Positions 9,625 to 24,635 of a DNA stretch of 64,000 bases are shown here, one piece after another; within the stretch, counting starts at the first letter, position 1; every line of letters begins with the position of its first letter. Below the pieces are notes generated by a model that had not been told where the DNA came from, made no database searches, and worked only from the letters and a program-made list of their open reading frames with translations. The DNA is from Lyophyllum atratum. Its lineage: Eukaryota > Basidiomycota > Agaricomycetes > Agaricales > Lyophyllaceae. The stretch lies in contig JACGCN010000039.1 of the NCBI GenBank assembly GCA_014905825.1, positions 372,001 through 436,000 on the forward strand, written 5' to 3'. The translations under genes and the position numbers were made by a program.

Positions 9625-11990
9625 CTCCTCACCCACGTCCGCCGTCGGGCGTCTCCGACCGATAATGAAGCTCCGTTCGAAGCCGCAACAGCAGGCAGCA
9701 GCATGCTGAAAACCCAAGTGAAGCGGTTTCGATTTTGTAAATTGCCGTTGCAACTATTTCGAAACGTGCCAACTCTTTTTCTTTCTACTGACGACCCCTA
9801 ATGAGGACAAAACTGATCAATGACACAAATCAGGATGAGGGCCTCAGGCTCGGCATCGCTTGCCGCCGCTTGGCACCGAACTACGCGACTCCTTCAGGTG
9901 CAGTCAGTGGTCAGTCGGACGCCACCACACCTCTTGCTGCAGACTTTCCCATGTCTCACAGCAAAAACGATTCCTTGGAGTGTACAGCTTCAACGCTTAC
10001 TTCATGTTCTTCAGATGCCTCCGTCGAAATCTACGAGGAAAGACTCAAGCCGAGGATTGACGCCGTCAGCAAGAGCCTGACGTCTCTTCAAGAACTGGTC
10101 GATGCCGCAGAGAAGATTATCAACGAAAAGTTCGCGCTCGATTCCCGCAGTACCTATACATACAAAAAAGATTCGGAAGAGATATCCGTGGAACTAAATA
10201 AAGTCATGATCGCCATGCTCGCCTGCGCCGAAGAATGCGGAGGCGAGAGCGGAAAACGTTACGTGGCGTCCGCCATCTTGGCATGTTCCGAGCAAGAAGA
10301 TGTGGTTGCAACGCTTGAAGCCCTTGGTACGACATGGCTCACTCACCTTTTGTTTATCTGTCAGTCCAACCATCTTCTCATGAATGGAAACTGATATCTT
10401 CCCCAGTCAAAACAAGCAGGGGCCACGAGCCCAATAATACACCTTCTGAATTTGCCACCCCGACGGTCGACAAAACAGCAACCCATCTCTTGGAAGGAGT
10501 AGGCAACAGGAAGAAGTCATTTCGAGACGATGTGCGCAGACTCCTCTTGGAACAAATATTGCTTTGTTGACTCCCCGCTCAAGGTGATGATACGAGACGG
10601 ATACACGTGTGTTTTAACAGGGGTTCAAGATATCTCGCACCCTAAGCCAGCTCAAGGAATCTTCAGTTCTGATTTGGTCGGTGCTCACATACTTCGGAGA
10701 GCAATCGGTGACTTTGACAAGGACCATACCTCGAAATCTGTGGGTCATCTTTCCTTCAACGTACATAAGTTGCTCACTGAATGTCGTTGACTATGTATCC
10801 AGTTCAAGTCCGCTGTGACAACGTTTGACATACTGGTCAATTTTGCCCACCTTTCGGTCGAGACACTTCAAGGATTGCATGACCAACTCGATAACCCGTC
10901 AAATGGCATGACCCTCGAAATGAATGCACACAATGCGTTTGATAAGTTTACTTGGTGCTTGAAGAAAACAGCGGTCAGGTTCATGATCCTCCATTGACTT
11001 CATAAAGCTGATGAGGCATTCAGGAGGAGCATGTATACGATTTGAAAATCTTCAAAGATCGAGGTATCATGCACAAGCCTGAAAATAATCGCGTCTTTTT
11101 CAAGGACCACAGCACCGATTTCCTTCCGGACTCCACTCGCAAGAGGAATGCTCGGGCCGTCGATCTTCCGGATCCTCACAACATTGCAATTCATGCTGCC
11201 ATAGCCGGAGTTTTGAACATGAGTGGTGCGGGGAGATTTTTTGATGAGCTCTTGGACAAATTTAAAGACGACGAGGGAAACGTTCCTGCTGTGCGATCCT
11301 GGCCAGAGCTAGAGACGTTGATGGAGAAAAAATTACTGAGTGAATATCTTACTCAGGAATTGCAGTCAGTCAAAGTGTATTGATTCCTGTACATACCGTA
11401 TTACTATGTGTTTGTGATTCTTGCTGTACATGTAACCCAGGAGGCTGTAAATCTTCTCTATACTGAGCTCTTGTTAGGTCCTGATGGAAATCTGTACTAC
11501 TCCGACGGCGGTTCGTAAACTCTCAAGATCGTTATTCGTTTCGCTACTAGGTTCGTCGCTGACGCCGCTATCGCGCCAACTCGTCCCTCCGTCTCTTCAG
11601 GGCTCTCACGCACAGGTACTAGTACTGTAAGTCCGTTTTCTCGAGAGTTACTGCAAGTACGTGCCGGTTACTTCAAGAACCAGTAGGCCAAGCTTGTCCG
11701 AATTCGGACAAGATATGTATTCTTCACGAAGGTATATAGTGGCCGCGGACTCGTGAGAGTCGTAGGAGAGCGAATAAGAAAGTTATGAAGAGTGGAACCC
11801 AATGAAAAGAGCTGGCGCGTGCTGTCGGTCAGACACACCGCATCATAAGTGGTATGCGCCACAAGACTTCTGATGTCCGCAGTTGAGAATGCATTTGGGC
11901 TAAGACTAGATATCGGCTCACACTTTCAATCCCGGCAATTGTGATGCACCCTTCATCTTTTCCTCTGGCACGTTAGCTCTCTATGCGTAT
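9625..11990 (+). repeat. HNH array unit 2
   Basis: Direct repeat of unit 3 (about 12380-14762). The similarity includes a 5' flank with CTCCGACCGATAATGAAGCTC, the gene, and a long 3' flank with GCTCTCACGCACAGGT or its variant, CGAGAGTTACTGCAAGTACG and CACCCTTCATCTTTTCCTCTGG. The unit is therefore roughly 2.4 kb. Confidence 0.8.
9951..11383 (+). CDS. HNH_2-type endonuclease domain protein, copy 2
   Basis: Exons 9951-10326, 10407-10531, 10584-10739, 10803-10973 and 11024-11383 give 395 residues. Splice sites lie at the same positions as in copies 1 and 3. Exon 2 is two codons longer and exon 5 one codon longer than in copy 1, so indels keep the frame, which suggests selection on the protein. 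The nuclease motifs are kept: RDGYTCVLTG, AHILRR, SNGMTLEMNAHNAF. The ATG at 9951 is chosen because it matches the starts of the other copies. An in-frame ATG upstream at 9801 is not conserved. Confidence 0.82.
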
Positions 11991-12711
11991 GGAGGACAAT
12001 GTGAAGACAAACTTCTGCCAATATATTAGGGTCTTTAAAGTTGGCGCAACGGCCGTTTCGAAAGTTTTGAACACAAAGCTTTGAATCGAAACAAGCTTGA
12101 TCGCTCGAAGGCACCCCATTGGGATTTGTTAGACTGTTTCAACATCGAGCTCTGAGCCTGATTTGAGCTATTGAGAGATAGCCGTGACCCAAACTTGAGA
12201 TAACACGCCAATTAACTGATAATAGTGATAACAACATACCAATTTATCTTGCCCTTCTCAACTGTTCTGTGCGATCTCTGACATGCCTCGTCCACAGAAT
12301 CTCGATAGCAGATTACCGCGCTTCTTTAGAGTAAACGTAGCGCGTTGTGCGACGGAAAATACGAAGATCCCAAGTAACTCAACCCACGTCCAGCATCGGG
12401 AATCTCCGACCGATAATGAAGCTCCGTTCGAAGCCGCAACGGCAAACAGCAGCGCGCTGAAAACCCAAGTGAAGCGGGTGCGATTTTGCGAATTGCCGTG
12501 CAACTATCTCGAAACGTGCAAGCTCTTTTTCTTTTTATGTAAACAGCCGTTTCGAAACGGCCGTTGCGGCGGCGGGTTGCGCCAACTTCAGGCTCGGCAT
12601 CGCTTGCCGACGCTTGGCAACCCGGCACTCCGAACTACGCGACTCCTTCAGGTGCAGTCAGTGGTCAGTCGGACGCCACCACACCTCGTTGCTGTAGACT
12701 TAGACTATCAC
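11384..12711. other. Intergenic spacer between HNH units 2 and 3
   Basis: It holds the 3' flank of unit 2 (to about 11990), about 390 bp not seen elsewhere in the window, and the 5' flank of unit 3 (from about 12380). No gene is supported. A perfect 16-bp palindrome centred in TTTCGAAA lies at 12546-12561, and half of it recurs near 12050. Confidence 0.5.
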
Positions 12712-14762
12712 ATGTCTCACAGCAAAAACGATTTCTTGGAGTGTATAGCTTCAACGCTTACTTCATGTTCTTCAGATGCCTCCGTCGAGATCTACGAGGA
12801 AAGACTCAAGCCGAGGATTGACGCCGTCAGCAAGAGCCTGACCTCTCTTCAAGAACTGGTCGATGCCGCAAAGAAGATTATCAACGAAAAGTTCGCGCCC
12901 GATTCCCGCAGTACCTATACACACAAAAAAGATTCCGAAGAGATATCTGTGGAACTAGATAAAGTCATGATCGCCATGCTCGCCTGCGTCGAGGAATGCG
13001 GAGGCGAGAGCGGAAAACGTTACGTGGCGTCCGCCATCTTGACATGTTCCGGGGAAGAAGATGTGGTTGCAGCGCTTGCAGCCCTCGGTACGACATGGCT
13101 CACTCACCTTTTGTTTATCTGTCAGTCCGACCATCTTCTTATGAACGGAAACTGATATTTTCCTCAGTCAAAACAAGCAACGAGCTCAATAAAACAACTT
13201 CTGGATTTGTCACCCCGACAGTCGACAAGACGGCAACCCATCTTTTAGAAGGAGTAGGCAACAGGAAGAAGTCATTTCGAGACGATGTGCGTAGACTCCT
13301 CTTGGAGCAAATATTGTTTTGTTGACTTCCCGCTCAAGCTGCTGATGCGAGACGGATATACGTGTGTTTTAACAGGGTTTCAAGATTCCTCACACCCTAA
13401 GCGAGCTCAAGGAATCCCAAAAGTTCCCTTGGTCGGCGCTCACATACTTCGCAGAGCGATTGGTGAATTTGACAAGGACCATAACTCGAAATCCGTGAGT
13501 CGTCTTTTCTTCAATGTACATAAGTTGCTCACTAGATGTCGTTGACTATATGTCTAGTTCAAGTCCGCTGTCACAACGTTTGACATACTCGTCAATTTTA
13601 CCCGTCTTCCAGTCCAAACACTTGAAGAATTGCATGACAAACTCGACCACCCGTCAAATGGCTTGACCCTCCAACATGATGCACACGATGCGTTTGATGA
13701 CTTTAATTGGTGCTTGAAGGAAACAGCGGTCAGGTTCATGATCCTCCATTGATTTCATCAAGCTGATGAGGCATTCAGAAGGAGCATGTATACGATTTGA
13801 GAATTTTCAAGGATGAAGGTATACTGCGCCAGCCTGAAGATAATCGCATCTCTTTCGAGGACCACAGCAATGATTTCCTTCCGGACTCCACTCGCAAGAG
13901 GAAGGCTCCCGTCGATCTGCCGGATCCTCACAACATTGCAATACATGCTGCCATAGCCGGAATTTTGAACATGAGTGGTGCAGGGAGATTTTTCGACGAG
14001 CTCTTGGACAAATATAAAGACGACGAGGGAAACGTTCCTGCTGTGCGATCCTGGCCAGAGCTAGAGACGTTGATGGTGAAAGAATCTCTGACTGAATTGG
14101 TTACTCAGGGATCACAGTCAGTCAAGGTGTATTGAATCCTGTTCATACCGTATTGCTACGTGTTTGTGATCCCTGCTGTACATGTAACCAAGGACGCTGT
14201 AAATCTTCTCTATACTGAGCTCTTGTTAATGCCTTGCACGAAACAATGATGGAAGTTTATACTACTCCAACGGTGGTTCGTAAACTCTCGAGATCGTTAT
14301 TTGTTTCGCTACTAGGTTTATCGCTGACGCCGCTGTCGCGCCAACTCGTCCCTCTGTCTCTTCAGGGCTCTCACTCACAGGTCCTAGTACTGTAAGTCCG
14401 TTTTCTCGAGAGTAACTGCAAGTACGTGCCGGTTACTTCGAAAACCAGTAGGCCAAGCTTGTCCAAATCGGACAAGATACGTATTCTTCACAGAGGTAGA
14501 TAGTGACCGCGGACTCGTGAGAGTCGTAGGAGAGCGAATCAGAAAGTTATGAAGAGTAGAACCCAATGAAGAGAGCTGGCGCGTGCCGTTGGTCAGACAC
14601 ACCACCGCATCATAAGGGGCATGCGCCATACAAGTAATCTGATGTCCGCGGTTCATGTAGTTGAGGATACAATTGTGCTATGACTAGATATTGGGTTACA
14701 CTTTCAATTCCGGCAATTGTAAGATGCACCCTTCATCTTTTCCTCTGGCACATGTGCTCTCC
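12380..14762 (+). repeat. HNH array unit 3
   Basis: Direct repeat of unit 2, with the same order of 5' flank, five-exon gene and long 3' flank. Similarity extends at least to CACCCTTCATCTTTTCCTCTGG near 14730, close to the 3' end of the Smc5 gene. Confidence 0.8.
12712..14135 (+). CDS. HNH_2-type endonuclease domain protein, copy 3
   Basis: Exons 12712-13087, 13168-13286, 13339-13494, 13558-13728 and 13779-14135 give 392 residues. Exon 1 is almost identical to that of copies 1 and 2. The motif region reads RDGYTCVLTG, AHILRR, SNGLTLQHDAHDAF, so the H, N and H positions are kept although the residues before the last His have changed. The frame is open 429 bp upstream of the ATG, but that extension is not shared with the other copies and is probably 5' UTR. 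Confidence 0.82.
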
Positions 14763-14982
14763 AATAGACAATTGTTGTGGCGATCGATAACATATCTTCG
14801 GAGACACCAGACAGTGTCAGTACTAGTGATTCTTCGGGGTCGAATCGTATAGTTACAGGTATCCGCAGCGTATGACTAGTAGGTGTAAGGTAATTGTGAA
14901 TGTAAGTAGGTTGCATAGCAATGCACGATATCAGTATGCAGGACCTGGATAGCGCTCCCGAGTCTTCTCTCGTTCCTCCCAC
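14136..14982. other. Intergenic, 3' flank of HNH unit 3 and Smc5 downstream region
   Basis: The duplicated 3' flank extends to about 14762. The remaining 220 bp before the Smc5 stop contain no gene I can support. The HNH gene and Smc5 are convergent here. Confidence 0.5.
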
Positions 14983-19827
<4,845 letters not shown>

Positions 19828-20261
19828 CGGCCGCGTATTTGACGCGCGAGGAACGTAACAACAGAGTAATGGGGGAGAGGGAGCTACAAGGGAGCTGGTA
19901 TCGACGCGTTGTGAGGGATGAATTTCTTGTTTGGTCGTAATTACGATTTAGGGCGGGTCTTTTCCTGACAAGCTTTTGCAGATTCACCTTCCTCACATGC
20001 ACTCGTCCTCCTCGGCGTCTCATAACTCATCTTGAAATAGTACTTAGCTCGTATAGGCAGCAACAAATTTTCCGCAACTTTCAGCAGGCCCAACAGATCA
20101 AACGCATTTGAGGCATATATTGACCTTTACTTGATTTAGAACCCCTAGCAATACATGCACAAAGTTCTTCCTCAGGAGCACGCTGATAGCCTGTTTCGTT
20201 CAACGTTCATAGCGTTTCTCAGCGGTCTTCAGGGTATCTAGCTCCTGCCCCTAATGTTTCT
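19828..20261. promoter_or_regulatory. Shared divergent promoter region, Smc5 and DUF5745-like gene
   Basis: The two start codons face away from each other across 434 bp. No gene fits between them, so the segment should hold both promoters. No strong TATA box stands out. Confidence 0.45.
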
Positions 20262-21286
20262 ATGTCTGCGTACACAAATAACAAGTTCAACGACCACAAG
20301 GCCCTGGTGAGGCAGCTGAATGCCCTTCTCGACGCGCTGCACATCCCAATTCCTCTGGAATCTCCGACAGAACTTACCCCATCTCTCCTTATCGCTATCC
20401 TGGAATCTTTACTCTCCACGCGCATCCCCCAAGACATCAACTCGCCGACGCGTGAAAACATAAGCTTGCAAAATACGAAACTCTTCCTTGGTATTCTCGA
20501 GACCGATGTCCTTAAAATAGACGTCGGCTTGAGCAATATCGACCCCCGGAGACTTGCCATCGGAGAACCGGAAGAGTGTGGATATGTCGGTGAGCTTCTT
20601 TGCTGGGTAGGCCGCAGGCTCGGCCATATTACAAGCGAGGACCCGTTCGAATTGGATGATGAGCCACCATCGAGGGCCGGTCACACACAGTCGTACTCGC
20701 CTTCGACATCGACAGCGACGAGGAAGACGTTCGCCACATCCAGTTTCTCCATGCAGCACCATAGCGACTCGAATACGAGCCTAGAATCTTATAGACCCTC
20801 GACTCCGACCCCGAAATCGACACCCCGGCCGTTATCAAGGCCACGGTGTATACACGAGATTTCAACACCGTCTGTGATTCTCTCTCCCAATCTGGACAGC
20901 CCGCCTACGAAGGGGCAGAGCTTCTGCGACTGTCCAGACTCGCCGACACCTTCGCGTAAACCCCATGTGCGTTATACGGGGTACATCTCACCCGTTGACG
21001 AAGAACTCGAGCTCTTGTCGTTCGAGCGTAGCCGGAGCATGTCAAGTAGGGAGACGGTTATTGACAGTCATGATGTGCGTCGCCCTTCTTAGATTTGATC
21101 TACTTCAGTTCTATTTACCACTCTTCCTTTGACACCCAAATCTAGACTCAATCGGAATCAACGCACTCACTGCTTGCGCTCCGCGAGTCTCGTGCACACA
21201 CCCTCGCACTATATCAGGAGCGCGCACGTTTGTTGGAAGAACTGGCATGGCTCGAACAAGAAAGTCTTCGACATCCTGAGCGTTGA
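20262..21286 (+). CDS. DUF5745-like basidiomycete protein of unknown function
   Basis: Two exons (20262-21074 and 21146-21286, intron 71 nt, phase 0) give 317 residues. Residues 1-130 form a helical domain (LVRQLNALLDALHIPIPLES, then SLLIAILESLLSTRIP and LFLGILETDVLKID) that resembles what I recall of the DUF5745 family, which is reminiscent of calponin-homology-like folds. The middle is Ser/Thr/Pro-rich and probably disordered. Exon 2 encodes a short acidic/basic helix (LYQERARLLEELAWLEQES) that could form a coiled coil. The role is unknown. The family name is from memory and should be treated as tentative. Confidence 0.65.
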
Positions 21287-22372
21287 CACGTATTCCCTGC
21301 TTTGCCCCGAGTTCCCAAGGGTTGGTGTATCCTGCGAGATATGCTAACATCCGTGAACCGCCTCTCAGGCCACACGCCCTATAGATTCAGGTCGTGCCGC
21401 GAGCCTTTCTAGAGCTAATCGTATCAGATCAGCACGACGAAACTTCTGATTGTGGTGCGTAGCGCGCCTTGATGATGACATTCTCGGCTTGAACAATTAC
21501 CACAGGCTTTAAAAGTAGGTAGCCTATTTCATGTAATAATTCTGGAGGGGTCGGTTCTTGGTTAGTTTGTTTTGGTACTTAATTATGGATATTACTAGGG
21601 ATCTTAGGGGATGTAATCGACATGTATGTATGGATTCAACATACGGTGAATGCCTTTTGTTTGAAATGGGAAAAGAGTTAGAGCGTGTAATTCAAGACAG
21701 TGCTTGAAAGTTGAAGCCACTGCATCGGGCAACGCCATGAGGGGTCCACCATTTTTCAATTCGGGTCGATGGAGGTCGAGGGCTCTGTCCACCTCCAATG
21801 TTCTCACAATTGCCGCTACCTCCAGCACTTCTACTTCCACTGCCACCCACCCTGTACCCATACTTATATAGATTCCACTACCAACCGAAGCGAACATCTA
21901 TGTGTGCACGGGGAGTCGGTGCGCGTTTGGTGGGCAGCCACGACTTGTTCTCTCGCTCTAGAAGGAGTGGGGTGATCATGGACCAGGGGAAAAGCACATG
22001 AGGTACCTACCGTTCTGCGCGTCTCGCGATGGTTTTCAGTCGGAATTGTAGGTGTGGCATATATGATATAAGTAATCGGAAAACATGGACGTTATCAGTG
22101 CTTGTCAGGACCTTCTGTTGACCAAATTAGTGGCTAAGTTATGAGAACGTGGTGGGGTGGACGATTGAAGTACTGCCATCTAATATGTTAGTAGCCGCTA
22201 TCAGCACGCGGAAGAATGAGTAGACCATGTCAAGTTACTAGATCTAATCTCCTTGACAAGATAAGATCAACACTTCCAACTCGGAATGCCATGCCAGTGA
22301 TCTGTCTATCTACGACGATGTGCTCACTGGGTTCTTTTTCTCACAAGCTGAGTTTCTCTCGTCTCAGCAGCC
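21287..22372. other. Gene-poor stretch
   Basis: About 1.1 kb without a supported gene. A minus-strand ORF of 97 codons (21604-21897) and overlapping plus-strand frames have no recognisable motif or splice context, so I do not call them. Confidence 0.4.
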
Positions 22373-22693
22373 ATGGGGTTCCTACGCCCCCCGAGCCCAG
22401 GGTTCCAACCAAAAGAAGTAACAGCCTCTTCAGTGTGTACTCTCGAGTCCAGCGTCGACTCGGACGCGGCCTCATCAGCTCCTACGACCTCCTCAGGAAG
22501 CACCATTCCCGGACCCGGAGCTATTTCTGGGAAAGTCATACTCGCTCTTGGAAAGCTGACTCTGCGAAGTGCAGAGTATATTACAATACGCCGACGCCTT
22601 ACTGTCATTGCCTCTAAGCTCTTGCAAGAGAGTACTTTGGATGCTAAAGCGATGGAACGCATGTACGACGATCTTCTGGAAATTTTAGGGTGA
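22373..22693 (+). pseudogene. N-terminal module of an unrecognised helical family, probably truncated gene
   Basis: The ORF encodes a Ser/Thr-rich leader, then SSGSTIPGPGAISGKVILAL, then a charged helical stretch (IRRRLTVIASKLLQ and MERMYDDLLEILG) ending at a GTGAGC donor-like site near 22690. The same leader and TIPGPGA(I/L)SGK motif recur at about 55690-55845. Downstream frames between 22742 and 23297 are broken (for example IGDWAMQLLAV in one frame, REKTALPDLAGIM in another) and I could not join them into one protein. It may be a decayed gene or one with several introns that I could not resolve. Confidence 0.45.
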
Positions 22694-23378
22694 GCCGCGG
22701 CCGCTATTCAATTTTCATGCAAAGATACTAAGCGAGGTGGAATGGGTAAGGTGGGTATGTACCCGAATACCATCGGAGACTGGGCCATGCAACTCCTAGC
22801 CGTGTGTGCAGTGAGGATGGCGGCGTCATCGGTGTCCTCGACATCGCCACCGTTTTCCACGACACCCTTGGTAATGCTCAGCGACGATCTTCCGCTTCCG
22901 AGAAAGTGCTTAGTGCCATGGCTGGACTCCAAGTAGAACTCGGCTCGGATGGCTCCGACTCGGACATGTTGCCTGGGCCGAGATGCTTCGCGAGAAGACT
23001 GCGTTGCCCGACTTGGCCGGCATCATGAGCTCGCGCACCCAACCAGCCACCCGTCCGACCAAGAGATACTGCGCGCGAGGTGGCGCAGCTCATACTGGAA
23101 AGGGATATCTCGGCTGTTTGTATATTGGAAGAAGCTGGTCCCGTGCCATCTGGCGCTGTTCGACGGCCTTCCAAAATTGCCGGAATTTTCACTTCAAAAG
23201 ACATCGTTTTACGTGTTATCGCATCCGGCGTCGCGTAGCGCGATCACCAGATGAAGGTGGTATTGTCAGGCATCATTGTCACCAAAAAATAAACTAAAGA
23301 TAAGGAACAATGGGAGTTTCCACTGCCATGTAAGCGCGATCACGGCACGTGTCCCTGCACTAGGTTTAAAGACCTTGA
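22694..23378. other. Possible decayed 3' part of the 22.4-kb gene
   Basis: Three partly overlapping plus-strand frames are open in turn with coding-like composition but no consistent splice scheme. No other gene is seen before the ATG at 23379. Confidence 0.3.
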
Positions 23379-23465
23379 ATGACAACTTCGTCCCACATCT
23401 TCTCCCACTCGCTCTACATTGTGAATCGCCGCGCCACTGCATCATCGAGCACTGGTACCACCACA

Positions 23466-24299
23466 ATGTATCCCAACTATGCCGCCGAAAGCCCCGAAAT
23501 CGCGGAGTTCGTGCAGCACATGATGAAGCGCCTTCAAATCACAGAGCAGCATGTCCGCAAAGCATGCATCGAGACCTACGGCTCACTCGAGCTTGCCATG
23601 ATCACGGTTCAAGCGGATGATGCCGAAGATATGGAAGCCCAGAGAGAAGCCCTTGAAGAGATGTACCCCAATGGTGGAGGCCCCATCGCGCTCGGGGTGA
23701 GTCGTCTGTGAATCGGGCGCTTTGGTGGCTGACAGAATATTCGTCTTCGTAGGCCAAGCCTACCGAGGGCGAGCGCGTGACTACTGCACCCATCAGGCAA
23801 GGGGTGTGGCTCCGCGTCTGGGGAGACAACTTGGCGAGCCTCCACTGCTACTGCTTCGACTTCGTGGACGAGAACGGCAGGTACATGCGCACTCCCGACA
23901 GGCTCAGGATTTATTCGGAGCCGACTGGGGCCGAGGTTTTTTCGATCGAGAGGTCGGTAGATGCGACGTCCGTTAACGCCACGTACGATGCCAGCAAAGT
24001 CGATGAGAACTGGGAGACGTACGTCATTCAGGAAGGCACCAATCTCCGCATCGTGCAACACGGACGACAGGACATACATATCCAGATCCCGACACGCGAT
24101 ACCAACGTGATCACTCTCCAACCTGCCCATTACCTTGTAAGTCCACACGTTCATGCGACGGCATACCTTCTGCTGATGTAGCGCGATTCTTAAGCCTCAG
24201 TAGGTCATTACCGCTGTCGAACAGTTTGTTGCTGGTGTTCTTGGGAGTGCCATAGACGCCTCCCGGAGTCCGGATATACCTACACACGTGACCGCGTAG
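23466..24299 (+). CDS. Unknown-function protein whose last exon is interrupted by the copia element
   Basis: Exons run from 23466 (or the upstream in-frame ATG 23379) to 23696, 23753-24136, and from 24204 onward. The N-terminal part is helical and acidic (MMKRLQITEQHVRKACIETY). Exon 2 looks like a compact beta-rich domain (GVWLRVWGDNLASLHCYCF). The retrotransposon sits after base 24226. As the locus now stands, translation runs through the junction into the LTR and stops at TAG 24297-24299. The native last 20 residues are thus replaced by 24 LTR-encoded ones. Removing the element and one target-site copy restores an open frame through 29540. I do not recognise the family. The start at 23466 gives 229 or 232 native residues depending on counting of the last exon. 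Confidence 0.7.
24222..24226. repeat. Target-site duplication, left copy (CAGTT)
   Basis: Five bases directly before the 5' LTR, identical to 29475-29479. Five bp is the usual size for Ty1/copia integrases. Confidence 0.9.
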
Positions 24300-24511
24300 T
24301 CTAATCTTTTTTCATCGGGGCCTCGTAGTCTTCAGCTAACTACCTACTGAATACTACGGACCCCAGGTATGTACACTTCGTGTACTTTCCAGCTAACTAC
24401 CTACTGAATACTACGGACCCCAGTTCACTTTGTATTTATTCATTTCAGCTCGGCGTCTCTATCAGATCCGTCTCGGTCTCAGTCTGCCGCTGCGCGTAAC
24501 CTCCTTCAACA
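24227..24511 (+). repeat. 5' LTR of the copia element
   Basis: 285 bp. It contains two identical 34-bp direct repeats (24333-24366 and 24390-24423, period 57) separated by a short hairpin-forming sequence (GTACACTTCGTGTAC). The LTR should carry the promoter and polyadenylation signal. No canonical TATA box is obvious. Confidence 0.95.
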
Positions 24512-24528
24512 GGTTATGGGCCCCGCGC
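24512..24528 (+). other. Primer binding site, initiator tRNA-Met half-molecule type
   Basis: GGTTATGGGCCCCGCGC starts at the base after the 5' LTR. It is complementary, with about two mismatches, to the anticodon arm of fungal initiator tRNA-Met (GCGCAGGGCTCATAACC from memory), not to its 3' end. This is the half-tRNA priming mode known for Drosophila copia and yeast Ty5. Confidence 0.7.
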
Positions 24529-24635
24529 CCTAGACACATACCGAAGATCTATTACCGCTCCGTTATCTCAACGTCGCAGCATCATCTCGAAAATCCGCTG
24601 CACCTACCATCCCGGCTTCCATTCCCACACCTGTC

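Noticed and set aside
12546..12561. 16-bp perfect palindrome GCCGTTTCGAAACGGC
   Set aside because: Striking, but it is a single occurrence with only a half copy near 12050 and no link to a gene or element end. Not enough to call a functional site.
12283..12711. 143-residue N-terminal extension of HNH copy 3
   Set aside because: The upstream open frame is not conserved in copies 1 and 2, while all three share the ATG used here. The homologous upstream DNA of copy 2 is in a different frame arrangement.
21604..21897. 97-codon minus-strand ORF
   Set aside because: No motif, no splice context and overlapping open frames on the other strand.
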